This document shows, in pieces, positions 47,921-60,179 of a stretch of DNA of 64,000 bases; position 1 is the stretch's first letter; the number at the start of each line of letters is the position of its first letter. The position numbers and the translations under genes are program-made. The notes below the pieces were generated by a model, which did no database searches, had not been told where the DNA came from, and was given only the letters and a program-made list of their open reading frames with translations. The stretch lies in assembly GCA_050084515.1 (NCBI GenBank), contig CM114274.1:24614001-24678000 (forward strand), in the 5' to 3' direction. The stretch is from Blasia pusilla. Taxonomy: Eukaryota > Marchantiophyta > Marchantiopsida > Blasiales.

Positions 47921-48196
47921 TACTTTGTGCGACGGCATCATTCAACATTCCTCAAACAGATCAGGGTTATAATCACGTAATTTGCATCTTAAAAAAAGTT
48001 GAGTGTCACATTATGCATTAAGCATTGATAGACCTTCGGGTCTTTCGATTCGGCCTCTCAAGTCGTATTTCACCGAGTGATGTAGTCCTAAGGTTTCAGT
48101 AACCGAGAAATGTGGAGCCGAATTATGTACAAAGAATCGATAGAATTTAATTCCGGTTTTCGGAGTAACTAACTTAAAAATTAAATTTCAGAGAAA

Positions 48197-49740
48197 TCAT
48201 GCTGGTGTTATGGGTAACGCCTTCAGCACAGACACCTCCACTGTCAATCCGGGCCCGAACGCTACGACGAGTCCCCATTCGCACCCTTCTCCCGTGGTGC
48301 TGGCGTTCATCGCGACGGATCCCTTTCGCATTTGATCCAGCACAAACAGCACACTGGCTCCCGACATGTTTCCGTAATCATAAAGCACATCCCGGGTGGC
48401 CTTCAGCTTCTCGGGCTTCAATTCCAGCTTCTTCTCCACTTCATCGAGGATCGCGCGGCCCCCAGGGTGTACGCACCAGAAGATATCGTTCCATCCCGGG
48501 GATCCTGCTACCTGAATGGCTCGATTGAAGATCGGGAGAGTGTTCCGGGAGATGAGGCCGGGCACATCCTTGAGCAGATGGAAAATGAGACCCGCCTCGG
48601 TCAAGCGTCCCTCGATGGCGCCATCACTCTCCGGCAGAACCGTCTCCCCTGACCAGTGGATCTCGAATTGGGGTTTCTCCACTAGGGGCACCGGGTCGGA
48701 ACCTACAATGAGCACGGAAGCCCCGTCGCCGAAGATGGCCGAGCCCACCAAGTTGTCGAGATGTTCTTCGTTCGGTGCTCGAAACGTGACGCAGGTGAGC
48801 TCGCTCACCACTGTGAGCACCCTCGCGCCTTTGTTATTCTCGGCCAGATCCTTGGCAACGCGCAGAACCGTAGCTCCTCCGAAGCATCCTTGCTGGTACA
48901 GCATGGTGCGGTTGACGTTGGGATTGAGGCCCAGAAGTCTGGTGAGCGTGAGGTCTGCTCCGGGCATGTTCACACCGCTCGTGGTGGCGAACACCACGTG
49001 AGTGATTTGGTCCCTGGGCTGTCCCCATTCTTCGAGCGCCTGGACGGCTGCCTTCTCCGCGAGCCTGGGCACCTCCCGGATGGCAATGTCTTGTCGAACG
49101 TCCAAGGAAGCATCCTTGTAAGTGCACATCGCCGGATTAGCCTTGAGTATTTCCTCGGTGCAGTGGAAGTAACGTTGGTTGATCGCTGAATTCTGGCCTG
49201 CGTTAGACGAGGAACGATAATCAAGGTCAGCAACGGATGCGTACGGCAAATCAAGATTTCGAATTTGCAGAATAAATCTTACTAGAACGGAATGTCACTT
49301 TGGTAAACTCCTGAATTGCTGTAGCTTTGAATAACAGATGGCTTGTTTTTCTTCTAAGAGACGAATCTGTAGATGCAATTGAAAGTCCCGGACAAGGTTG
49401 ATTCACCATAATGGAACGCCCTATTTAAGACCCCATCAAGTTTGAAGCATACAGCAGTTTATGGCCACTTTCGAACTCTCCTGTCGGCCCAGTGAGAGCT
49501 CTACATAGTGACACTGAAGAAAACTGAAGATCTAGTTAGTAACACGCAGAGATTAATCGACAGGAGTCACTCACATATACGCGCGAATTTGGCCTTCAGA
49601 GCTGTCTTGTGGCTGCAGTTGGTGATGTCGAAGAAGAAGTCTGCATACTCGCTCTGCGGATACGCGGTGGGTGGAGTAGCCTTGCCGATCGCCAACACAG
49701 TTGCCGGTCCTACGGCCCTCTCGTGCTTGTAAGCAGCCAT
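48197..49740 (-). CDS. CHS: Chalcone synthase-type polyketide synthase, intact copy 2
   Basis: Two exons on minus: 49,740-49,575 and 49,197-48,197, with a 377-bp intron (GTGAGT..AACGCAG) splitting a Cys codon at the conserved CHS position. The start [19 protein letters not shown] is chosen over the in-frame Met at 49,249, which lies inside the intron. The product is 388 residues, the usual family size. Visible signature residues: catalytic Cys in QQGCFGG, His in [11 protein letters not shown], Asn in [11 protein letters not shown]; gatekeeper Phe in CVTFRAP and [11 protein letters not shown]; substrate-pocket [11 protein letters not shown]; and the C-terminal AFGPGLT loop, with Ala for the usual Gly. 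Family chemistry: stepwise condensation of malonyl-CoA onto a CoA starter, giving chalcone or related polyketides in flavonoid biosynthesis, in the cytosol. Starter choice and ring-closure type cannot be told from sequence alone. Confidence 0.95.
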
Positions 49741-49880
49741 TACAGTACACTAACTCAACACTCACTATCAGTAGAGAGCACCTGCTTGGGCGTTTCTTAG
49801 AAGAGAGGCGTTGTTTGCAGGCGTCGTAGAGTAGATAACTCAGCAAGCGAAGCTGTTCAGTAAGGGCAAGGACTGTATGC

Positions 49881-49887
49881 TTTTATA
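49881..49887 (-). promoter_or_regulatory. TATA box of CHS copy 2
   Basis: TATAAAA on minus, 141 bp upstream of the ATG. This predicts a start about 30 bp downstream and a leader near 110 nt. It is shared with copy 1. Confidence 0.75.
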
Positions 49888-50056
49888 CCTTCGGGTCTCA
49901 TTACTTGTGGAGATTACAATGTCCACACTCGTGTCCGCGAAAGACGAATCAGACTTGCACATGGAAAATGGGATTGAGGCGTATATTGACCCATTCTGTC
50001 AGTGTAGTGCAAAGTCCTGATCTTTCCTGTTAGACCGGAGAACGAAGACATTTTGT

Positions 50057-50131
50057 TGACGCCGTCACCGGTACAATCAGTTCGGGCCGAGGCAGTCCGC
50101 AAGCCGGGGACCCGAGACCATACGGGCGTCA
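50057..50131 (-). promoter_or_regulatory. TGACG elements upstream of CHS copy 2
   Basis: Palindrome TGACGCCGTCA at 50,057-50,067, 170 bp upstream of the TATA box (175 bp in copy 1), and TGACGCCC at 50,124-50,131. These are conserved while neighbouring bases differ, pointing to function. TGA/bZIP-type binding is inferred. Confidence 0.6.
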
Positions 50132-50541
50132 ACAGATGGCGGTGGATAGGCACACAGAAGACAACTGCTGCAAAAAAAGTCAAAAAATAGAAGTAAATAA
50201 GTAGACTCCATTATTTTTGGAGTCTACTTTTGTGGCCTTGAGAAAGTTTTATTTAATGAAATTCATCTATGAATGTCAGAAACTTTTTATTCTAAGAATT
50301 TTGGGTCAAATGGGGGTAAAATCCATTTCTAGAACTTTCAATATGAGAAAAATAATTTGGTTGGTAATATTCGATTTCGTATACTTCTTACTCTACCTAC
50401 GGCCACTTTAACTTCATTAATGGGAAAGGTCATCCATTGAGTCATTTCTACTCAAGTATTTCTGAGGATTAATTATGAGTACATTTTCTTTTGTATGATA
50501 TTGAGTCTTGCTCTTAGAATACAACTCTCTTATATGGCATA

Positions 50542-50592
50542 CTAGTACGCCCGTGCTTTTTTCTATTTTCACACGAGAAAAAAACACGGGCG
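50542..50592 (-). repeat. Helitron-type 3' terminus with long hairpin
   Basis: On minus, CGCCCGTG..TTTTTT and AAAAAA..CACGGGCG form a strong hairpin, ending GTACTAG before host T. The CACGGGC..TACTAGT ending matches Helitron H2. It suggests a small non-autonomous Helitron extending to higher coordinates. Its 5' end was not found. Confidence 0.55.
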
Positions 50593-52170
50593 CTCTTTAG
50601 CTTCCAAGATCATAATAAATGGTTGAAATCTAATGATAAACCAAACAATCCTCAATGATTAAAGGATGTCATTCAAACTCACTTTTGCGAAGATGAGTGA
50701 TATGAAGTTGTTAAAATGAAGTGAGAATTTTTATTGCAACTCATGGGTTCCAATTTTATTTCAGCTCAACCAAATTAAAGAAAATATTGAAGACTTATAA
50801 CCTAGAATTTGTCAAGTATGTAATTCATTCCATGATATTCCGAAAGTCCAATTTATCCATAGGCATGATTTGTAATGTTGCATGTGGACAAAGTCCGTGT
50901 CCCTGGATATGTATATGTTTGTGGACTTATGTTCGTCCTATGGAAGGGTCTTAGTGAAATAAATGAGTAGCATGACCCAAAAATTAAGCACTAGACCATT
51001 TTAATCGTAATTTGAATTATTCTATTTGGCCATCATTAAAATTTTAGTCATAAAAACCATACACCTCTTCTAGTGAATCATACAATAATTACATCTCATT
51101 ATTTCTTTTTTTACATGGATTGTTTCCAGATTGAATAACTCCTTCCTTAAATTGTTATAATTTGGTTGATAAAAGGGCACACACATGATGACGCACATTA
51201 AAAATGCAAATTTTCTTCATGGGCAACAAGGTTCACAAACATTTTCCCCAACTTGAACCCGCTTTTAGAAATCATGACACATTCACATCTACATTCATTC
51301 AAGATAATTTGGGTTTGGGATGCCCACATTAGACCTCGATCGGTATAGGTTCTAAACCTCCTAGAAAGTTATCGGTAGGCCTAGGGTCTGTATCTGTATA
51401 GTCTCCATGGGCTCCATGGGCAATCTAGAATGCAATGACTCCTCAAGCAAACTTCCACCCAACAATTTTCCTTCACCACCCAGGTAGCTCATTCTTCTAA
51501 TGCCCATTGATAATCTTACTACTCCGACCTTAATGCTACTCCCACATGTGGTCAAGTGCATTGATATTTAGTGTTACAAGGTCCAATGTTATCGCTGTGC
51601 GATTTTCCCAAGCTGGACTAGGAGTCGAAGGCCATAATTAGCCCGCCTCACATTGCAGTTGCGCTAGACTAGTTGTGAGACTCAAGTGGCTTAATGATTG
51701 GGGTGCTCGTAGAGCAGCCCCGCAACCTGCCGCCCGCTCTCCACGGGCTCTAACTATCTTCACTAGTTATAACCAGTGTGGAGGGTTGGAGGGATATGCT
51801 TCACTACGATAGCCACTATTTGGGTACCCGATACTCATTGCCATCCAACTTACTATGGATGTAGTTTGTGGTTATGAAAGGTAGGTCAATTATGTTCATA
51901 TTGAAGGCAAGGCTTGGCAATATGCATTAGCGCAATGGAGGGCATCAGAATGCGACGCAATTGGTGTTCCATATCTAAGGCGCATTTGCATGAATATTTT
52001 GATCGTGCTCATGTCGCCCAAAATAGCATACAAACTAACATACAACATAGAGGGATAATTTCTTTGTGTTCCAATAATCCCCTAAACAAAGATTTAAGAA
52101 AGGAATAGAGTTTGAAAATTGGTGAACACTAGATTTCATGTGTTACTCTTTAATTTGTCTTGAATTAAAG
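50593..52170. other. No recognised gene
   Basis: AT-rich to 51,300, with a short GTCC-rich patch at 50,880-50,955 (GGACAAAGTCCGTGTCC, then TATGTTCGTCC). From 51,300 to 51,900 the DNA is less AT-rich but has only short frames. Confidence 0.45.
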
Positions 52171-53549
52171 TTAGTCTATATATTCTTGAGAGCCTACAAC
52201 TTTGATAGATTTGGGTCTATCATTAATCAGTTTAGAGCCTCCTTGTAATCCTTTGGCTTGGAGATCTTTGTCATAATCTTGAGGCCCATTGTTGACAAGA
52301 CTATCTACGAGGACATCAACTTTCATCCTTTTTGTAAGTTGCTTAGTTTTGTAATGTTGACGAGGTATTGAACTCACCATAGGCCACCCTAAATCAACAT
52401 TCTCTTGCTGCATTATGCTGGAGTTTTTGAGTTGGCTCAGAAGAGCATCTAGATCCAAATTAGTACATGCCTTTGCTTCCATTTCTACCTCCATATTGAG
52501 GAACTTGGATTTTCAACTCTATGGAAGGACTCCACTTGGTGCACATTTCTAGAAGGTCAATTCTTACTGACCTTATGTTTTCTCCTTCTCTCATGCATGA
52601 GGTCATGCCGATCCATTCTTCGGTGAAGCTGGCCATCATATTGTCCACTTTGTCCAACTTAAGGCTGTGGAAAGTGGAAGGCATTATCATTGACAGTACC
52701 AAGCATATGAGTATTTATCCTATTCCTAGCCTTCATGTTCATAGTAAATCCTAAAGTCTTCTGCAAGACTTGATTTAGAAATAGTTGTTTAAGGTGGACA
52801 TCAAAGAACAAGACAGAGAGAATTATGAGCCCACTTTGTGGTTGCTCGTTGAGCTTGGCAATGTAAAACATTAAGAGCCTCTCTAAGATAACCATCCTCT
52901 TCCACTATCCCTACCTTTATCTATGCATTCCATCCTGTATGTGATTTTGGATCAAGTTTTCCAAGCCTCTAGCTTTGCTTCCAAACCATGTACCAAGAAA
53001 AGAGAGTAAGTCAAATTTAGTGTGCCCACATAGCGCGAGACATTTAAGGATAGTTGAGGATCTATCAATTGGAAGCCCTTTGAACATAGCAACTTCTTGA
53101 AAGAAATGTCATCTCAATTAAAACAATCTTATTATAGGAAAATTGTGATGTGGGGAAACACAAACTTTTTGTTTACAAGTGAAACATCCATTTGGCATAT
53201 ACACATGTATATAAGCATGTATAGGGCTACATCTTTTGTGTTATAGTCCACTACTTCATGCTATATGTTTGACTTTGAGGTGCTCTTGATGTGAGTACAT
53301 CTCCTCCCGTACAGCAAATTGAACGTGACATGATTGTCAGATATATCATTTTCCCTCTTGATAGCCATAAGCATGACTTTCTATATTGCCTAGCTTGTTT
53401 CTTGCCAAAACTTCTACTTTTAGAAAACTCATGTACGAGAAGAAATCCTCAATTTCATCGGGGAGCATTTGCCCAAGCCATATAAGCTTCCTTGTTGGCT
53501 TTGTGGGAATTCTAGATGTAAGGTGCATCTTGAGAGTGTGGTGCCACAT
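52171..53549 (-). other. Unidentified minus-strand open frames
   Basis: Four short minus frames (53,549-53,346; 52,895-52,659; 52,702-52,460; 52,494-52,171) lie in a row with partial overlaps in different phases. The last encodes 107 residues beginning MEVEMEAKACTNLDLDALL, with DLQAKGLQGGSKLINDRPKS near its end. They could be one frameshifted gene or transposon fragment. I recognise no domain, and coding status is uncertain. Confidence 0.25.
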
Positions 53550-54764
53550 CTATTTCACAACACTAGTATCTTGGTTGAACCTTGCATGCTTAGAGTATCC
53601 CTTCATCCACATAATGATGTTTAGATGCCAATAGTTAACATAATATTTCAGAAAGTGTCATTCTATCCCAACCCACTTGCGCATGAAATCCTAAGAGGCA
53701 TCAATAAGATCTGCAAAAACGTGAATGAAATGTTATAAAAAATTGCAATTGGAAGAATATCTTATTACAAACCATTGTATAGGCAAAGCATGAAAATGAC
53801 ACTGACATTAGAAGGAAATTGGTGTTTTTGGAACTAGACCATTTATAACTAAGTCCTAGAGCACTAAGATTATAAGATAATTAGGAAGTGCGATCGAGCT
53901 CACTTCGAACAAAGCAGTTCGGATTGTGTCGACAAGAGTTGAGAAGACAAAACGAGTGTTAACACTAGCACCGAGAGTGACCTTACCTGCTTCTACGATA
54001 ATTCCTATTACCTATAATTCCTTCTTCCTGCAAGTTGCAAGGATATATTGTACCAAAATGCATGAATCGATGTTGAGAAGCTCAAGTGGTGGTTTCTACG
54101 GTGGATACAATAATCATTAGGTAACGTCTGTCAGAGAGAGAGCGAGAGACAGACAAATATGGAGGTAGGGGAGAAGGGGTTGGATGCATAGTCCGAGAAT
54201 GAAACTTGTTAAGACGTTGGACTGCTATGGTTTCTATGGCAGTTATACATTGTAATGGTGTTGGTGCACGACTCATATTGGAGAACGACTGTCGATGGGT
54301 TGATCATTGATTCAAGAGACGGAATGAATTTTTTTCCGATTAATTAGGTCATCTCTTGCAGGTGTTGATTGACATGACCCTTTGATTGTGCTGCTCGGCT
54401 TTTTGTGGGGAGCAAACCTTTGAAATTCATTAGAGAGATTTTGAGAAGAACCACAATCATCTGAGGCTATCCATGAGGCCGTACTGTAATATTGCAAAGG
54501 CAACCATGAAATAGGAATCCACTCTGCAAGAGCACCTCTGGATTTGTGGGATTGGAGTTTGTTCGTCTTTCACATTTTAGGTTTTTGAGATTTAATACAA
54601 GAATGCTGCAAGAGCTAAAAGATCAGACATTGATGTACACGACTCAACAACACAGAGTTCCTCCTGCAATCACATACTTTAGCGAGCTACATGAAGCCCA
54701 TAGGAATCCAATTTTTTGTAGCTCCTTTTCATTTCGGGCAGAGTTGGATTTCTGAATTTTTCAC

Positions 54765-54768
<4 letters not shown>
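53550..54768. other. No recognised gene
   Basis: Short frames only, none with a recognisable motif. A brief AGAGAGAGAGCGAGAGACAGAC purine tract at 54,131-54,154 is the only notable local structure. Confidence 0.4.

Positions 54769-54804
<36 letters not shown>
54769..54804. repeat. (GA)n microsatellite
   Basis: About 18 uninterrupted GA units, 36 bp. Confidence 0.95.
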
Positions 54805-54807
<3 letters not shown>

Positions 54808-55199
54808 ATAAAACACTTATATCCATGTGGTTGTGACTAGGTAGAAAGGTGTTTGAGGCAACCAAGGCATAAACAGGGCTGGACACAACAAGACTCAAAA
54901 TATGGCAGAAAAATCCCGAAGTTTGAAGAGGTAGTTTCATCACATGTGTTGTTCCTTTGTGATATTTTCGTGTTGTTACACTTGAATAGTTGAATTTTTT
55001 CCTCCATGGAGCTTTTTTTGGGATAGGGAAGGCATTATGCATAGTAGCAAGTAGAGCCCGAGAGTGGGTGCAGCGAGTACTTTCCCACTATAGCTGACCA
55101 TGGGGGTTCAATCTAGAAGTAGCATGGGATTACTTTACAAAGTCTCCATATTAAAGAAGTCACTTCAACCATCTTAAGTAGACAATCATGTACCAAGCA

Positions 55200-55382
55200 T
55201 GTAGTGCCCACATTTTTTAAGTTTTGACAGAAAGAGCATTTTTTGTATAGAAGTCTTCCTTGAGTGAAGACTTAAGGCTCGATATCGGAAGTAAAGAGTC
55301 TTACTTTGCTAAAATTGTGTGAAAACCTTGACTGAAAAAATTGTGATGAGAGGACAGGAAATGTTAGAAGATTAAGGACAGT
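55200..55382 (+). repeat. Duplicated start of LTR B2
   Basis: Begins TGTAGTGCCCACA and runs through GAAGACTTAAGG and AGATTAAGGAC before the same sequence restarts at 55,383 (TGTAGTACCCACAG). It is a 183-bp tandem duplication of the LTR's first part. B1 does not have it. Confidence 0.7.
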
Positions 55383-56907
55383 TGTAGTACCCACAGTTTT
55401 TAAAATTTTGATAGAAACATCAAGTTTTGTACATAAGTCTTCCTTGGGCGAGGACTAAAGACTCAATAACGGAAGTAAAGAGCCTTACTTTACCGAAATT
55501 GTGTGAAGAGTGACTAGCAGAACTCTGATGAGAGGACAAGAGATGTTAGAAGATTAAGGATTATCTTGGAAGAGTGAGAATTTTGTGAAAGGGAGAAAAG
55601 AAGTTAGAAGAAGAAGCGCGGGTGCTTCGTAAGAAAAGACCCCAATAAGAACAACGTAAAAGACTGTCAATGAAGACTAAGAAAAAGATTCTTTATAAAG
55701 AAGACTGAAGATAGTCTTTGTGCGAAGACAGGGTACAAAGAACGAAGAGCAAAGACCCAAGAGCAAAGACTAAGAACTCTGAGAAGGAAGAGGAAGAAGA
55801 AGAAGAAGAAGTCAAAGACTCTTTAGAAAGTGAAAAAGTGTATTAAGAATAGGGATAGAAAGATAGGAAATTTTTTGAAGATAGCGGAGTGAAAGAAAGT
55901 TGAAAGGAGAACTCCTCGCAGCGGCGAAAGGATCAGAGTCTTCGCGTGAAGATAAGAATACAAAGATAGGATCGCAAAGAGAAAGACTATAAAGATTACA
56001 AAGAGCGCAGAGACAGTGAAGACAGAACCGTCGCGGCGGTCTCGGAAGCCGAAAATGGAGCGGCGCAGCGGTTACACGCACAAATTGAGAAATGGTTAAG
56101 AGGGAGCAGAAATGAAACGCTAGGGCAACCAACTGACTTAGGAAGGTGGAGGGTTGGAGAATTTGAAGCGAGAAGGTTAGGATTAGCAATTAGAAATCTA
56201 GATCAGAATAGGAAGAGCAATCAAGGATTGTAAAAGACTATTTAAAGAACAAATTAGTAGAAGAAGGGATCATTCCTTTGTGTCTTGATTTCCCCAATAT
56301 TGTTCCGTGTATCTTGAGTTTACCAGCCGTCTTGGTGAGTGTGTAGAAAGCTTGGTTGAGGGATGATCCAAGGTGAAGAGTCTTTTTGCTTTCTGAATCT
56401 TGTAATACTTTTCTAGTTCTTTCCACTCTTTGATGTAGAAGAAGAGTCTTCTCTCATTCTTTCTCAGGTGCGGAATTGAATGTGGATCTTATTGGGGTGC
56501 AGTAGAGATGACAGTTGAGTCTTGTAGTTTTAGAATTCCACAAGATAATCAAGAAGAAGCATAGGAAAGCTGTTAGACAGTGAGTAACCTGCCATGACAG
56601 ATTTTGTTCTGAAAGTAGGATGAGCCGCCATTCTGGAGGTCTCTTTGAGGTCTTCGTGGAGCTTTGTTATTGCAGATTCACAAGAGTCTTCATAGGCACT
56701 TAAGAAGAGTATTTTCCAAGAGGAGAGAAAAACTTTTAATTCTTTTTTACTTGTAAGACAATTTCGTTGTAGTTAGTGAAGCATTTTAGTGAAGAAGAAG
56801 TTTATTCTAGATAAAACCTCTCTTTACTCAAGAAACACTGGTCTCTTCGGAACAAACTTAGTACTTTACGATATTAAGAGTTTCTTTTCCTAGAGTTGTA
56901 CATTACA
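55383..56907 (+). mobile_element. LTR B2 (1.5 kb), 5' LTR of a Gypsy-like element
   Basis: Starts TGTAGTACCCAC and ends TTGTACATTACA, the same ends as solo LTR B1. The interior has GCGCGGGTGCTTCGT and long AGAAGAC purine arrays. It is followed by TTTTTGGCGTTGTTCTTGG at about 56,928, reminiscent of the TTTGGCG leader in Athila/Tat-type Gypsy elements, and then gag. No matching 3' LTR is in the window. Confidence 0.7.
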
Positions 56908-57099
56908 TAAGGAAATAGGTAAGAGATTTTTGGCGTTGTTCTTGGAGACCACTAGATCTCCCAAGCAAGGAGAGGTAGCAAGAGACTAGGGAATCGGAGT
57001 AGAAAAAGTCGTACGACCCCCACTTGGTGTAAGAAGGGTAGTGATGGCGGAGGATCCTCCTGCGCAGAGAGTAGCGTGGAACTAAGAAGCTCATCTGAA

Positions 57100-58443
57100 G
57101 AGTCTTCATTCCCATGGAGTGGAGCCTTGTGTGCGGGGTGATGCATTTAAAATCTTGGGAAGTTTTGGATGGATTGGGGAAAAAGCATTGAAACGCGCGA
57201 ACAAAGATCCAAGCGACGAAGAAGAGAAAGAGAAGAGCGAAGTGCCTGGAGACTGCCAGGGACACCAGCGAAGAACCGTTCCCCTCTTTGTCCAAAGCCT
57301 ATTGGGCAAAGTTGAGAAAGGTGGAAGTTGCCTAGGCCGCATGATTCCCCACCAAAGCCAGACCCAGAAGAGGAGTGGGATCAGTCTAACTACTAGAGCT
57401 CAGACGAAGAGAAGGATAAAAATACCACAGGGGACGTGCCTTCCCCATGAGGTGGCGGAAGTCCTCTTAGTAGCGAAGACAGCAAAGCGCCGATGGCTCA
57501 ACCACGCAAGTCGCTCCAGAGATATCCCACCTTTGCAGGAAGCAAGAGAGATGATGTGTATGAACTTTATTCTGGAGTTTACCCATGTAGCAAAAGCAAA
57601 TGGAGAAGGATCAGAGGGAGATATTCTTAGAGTCTTTCTTGGACTCTTAAAGAAGCGTGTCAGTGGTATGAGGGGTTAGACGCAGAGCACTTGGAAACTT
57701 GGAAGACCCTGCTCAAGGCATTCCTTCATGAGTTCCCGGACCTAGAATTTGATGATCACCTACTTATGAAGCTTTGTGATCTTAAAAGAAGGAAGAAAGA
57801 GACTTTGAGAGAGTACACTAAGAGGTTTTGCTGCCTGTCTGGTAATTAAGCTGGAGCACACGAGTGTGCCACAGTTGGTGGATTGCTATGTATCAGGTTT
57901 ATCCAAGGAGATAGATCGCTACTGTTGTAGGGGGTAGCGTGACTCATTAGCAGCTATCATCGCCTCTACAGAAGCTTACAATGCCTTAGAGAAGTCTAGG
58001 CGGACGCAGAAGAAGAGACATCATAGGAAAGCGAACAAGCTCTTCATCAGAGGAGTCTTTGCCCTTTTCCGGCTCTTCAAGAAAGATACAAGGAAGACTC
58101 CAAAGACTAGAAGAAGAAGAAAAGACTCCCAAGACCGTCTTCAGTCCAAGGAAGACTCCAAAGGCAAGAAGAAGAAGAAAGTCTCCGTAAGACTAAGAAG
58201 GATGGGGATAAATCCGCCATCATTACAAGTAGCTAATTAAAAGTACACTTGGTGGCCCAAAATGACCCTCGGAGAAGGCCTGGTCTTCTGCGGCCTAACA
58301 TATGGTGCAGTGCTTGTGGGACTCAAGGGCATACAATGCCGGAGTGCCCATTGCAACGAGACTTAAGTTGGATGCAAGAAGAACTCTCAAGAGAAGAGGG
58401 ATGGTATGAAGCAGACCTATGGGAGGGATGCTATGTGGTTTAG
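57100..58443 (+). pseudogene. gag of the B-family Gypsy element
   Basis: After a charged N-terminal part, a capsid-type block appears at 57,620-57,850 (TLKEACQWYEGLDAEHLETW, then KTLLKAFLHEFPDLEFDDHL and ETLREYTKRF). This is the retrotransposon gag signature. A Lys/Arg-rich stretch follows near 58,000-58,200. A CCHC zinc knuckle CSACGTQGHTMPEC lies at 58,303-58,345, in a frame ending at 58,443. Frames shift at least twice, so it is broken. Protease, RT and integrase do not follow; element A4 sequence begins within about 200 bp. Confidence 0.7.
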
Positions 58444-59019
58444 GAAATTCCAGGGGCTAGTACTTTTTGCAGCTGGATCTCACGTCTTTTAGGATAGATC
58501 GGTCAGATCTAGAAGAGCGCCTATGTGAGTAGTGGAGGACACACTCAGTAGGTCAAGTATGAGCTGCTGAAGCCCCGAGAAATCTGAGAGAGCAGGTTTT
58601 CCCTTCGTTTCGGCTCATTTGGAGCCATATTGAGTAACTTACTATTTTAGTTAAGTAACATTTTAAGTATATGATCGAATTTCTATTTTTGGTAAGTGGC
58701 CCTTGACCTACCCTATGCCCCCAAGGTGACTTGGGGGCATAGGTTACCATGGAGAGAGCTTGGGAGAGGAGAGGGGTATACCTCAAGGAGAGTGAGCTTG
58801 AGAGCTCATTCTCTCTTTGTTGAACCTCTTGGCATGAGGCAGTGGAGCTATGGTCTTGCTTGCCTTGTGTGTGAAACCCAAGCCTGTCATTAGGAGAGTG
58901 AGATTCAGGTACAATTTGGAGTTACGAGCAAAAATTTATGGTCAATCTTGCAAAACTGCCATTGCTAGGCAATTTTTAGGGTTAAATTGTTCTAACCCTA
59001 AACTAGCCCCCGCATCGGC

Positions 59020-59135
59020 GGCAACCATCGCCGTCATAGTCATCGTCAACGGTCCACCGTCGATGGTCAATCATCACCATCAATGGTCAACGGTCAACCG
59101 TCACCATCAACGGTCCAGTGTCCACCGTCGGCCGC
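59020..59135. repeat. Imperfect GGTCAACGGTCC-type short repeats
   Basis: Cluster of GTCAACGGTC, CCGTCGATGGTCAAT and CATCAACGGTCC words in near-tandem arrangement, in the leader of element A4. No known function. Confidence 0.6.
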
Positions 59136-60179
59136 CACCTAGCGCTTCTTCAGACCCGCGTTCGTCCGTTGTCCTCCCTTTTGTTGCCATTGCCGCCATT
59201 ACGGAGTGGAGGATCTTCCACGACCACCGTTGATTCTTTGACTTGCGCTGCCATGACGTACTTTGGTTTGGCTGCCACCGTCATCGCAATTTATCATCAA
59301 CAAGTGATGGCAGGTGACCTCAGGTTATGGTGTTTGAGTTTTCATTTCACGTTGCTATGTTGTGATTGGTAGCCGCTTGACGACGATCGAGTAGTGTGGC
59401 GTGACGCCTGTAGCCGCAACGCGCCGCCGATTGCCGTGCCGTGCCACTCGTGGCCACATCACACCGTCTCGATCGCGGAGCCGCTCCTTCACTAAGGAGC
59501 AGAGTGTGCGAATTGCTGATTGAGGAGGGTATGCCGTCGAGTGCTGCACCCCATTCTTGAGTGCCGTGCCGTTTGTAGCCATTCCGTGCCGCATGTATTG
59601 CACCCGACTGTTGGACTTGCACCGCACATCGAGAAGGTTTGAGCAATGTCAATACAAGAGGAGTATGACTTGCTGATTGGAGGAGTTGTCTCCACGATCG
59701 AGTTGGGGCCGAGATTTTCAGTTGTCGAGGAGCAACATCCACATTATTGTCAGGTTATCCATTCTGGTCTCTTACCCTGCACGTGTGTGGGATTTTTGGA
59801 TATTAGGAAGTTATTTGGGATATTGGGTTTAGTGCCCCTCTCACATAATCAATCTGAATCTCGCGAGTAATCCCTCAATCACTCAAACTAAACATGCGGT
59901 ACTCAATCTACACTCTCTCACTAAGACGTGTGCGTTGTGCGGCAACAAGCAGCATGTTGCGGAAAATCACTGATCGATCGTCCCAATGACAAACCATCCT
60001 CAACTCTGGATATCCCACACAGGTCTATGTCCTCAACTCTGGATATCCCATACATCATCGATGCTCCTAGCATCAGCACTGAAACCAATATCCCAAATAA
60101 CTTCTCAATATCCAGGAAATCCTTTCGGGATTTTGAGAAGCGAGGTAGTGAACCTAAGAGTAGCTCTGGAGGGTTTACC

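Larger units (their letters stand above)
47925..50165. repeat. Segmental duplication unit, right copy (matches about 9845-12,190)
   Basis: Same order and orientation as the left copy, with the intact CHS gene. The two units are separated by about 36 kb of mostly transposon sequence. Confidence 0.85.

Noticed and set aside
48516-49189. Plus-strand frames of 142-161 residues over the CHS gene (and the same at 10,743-11,171).
   Set aside because: They are antisense to GC-rich, highly conserved CHS exon 2 and recur only because the exon is conserved.
49197-49249. Met at 49,249 as the start of CHS copy 2.
   Set aside because: The segment 49,249-49,198 is intron: a proper acceptor precedes 49,197, and exon 1 with the true N-terminus lies at 49,740-49,575.
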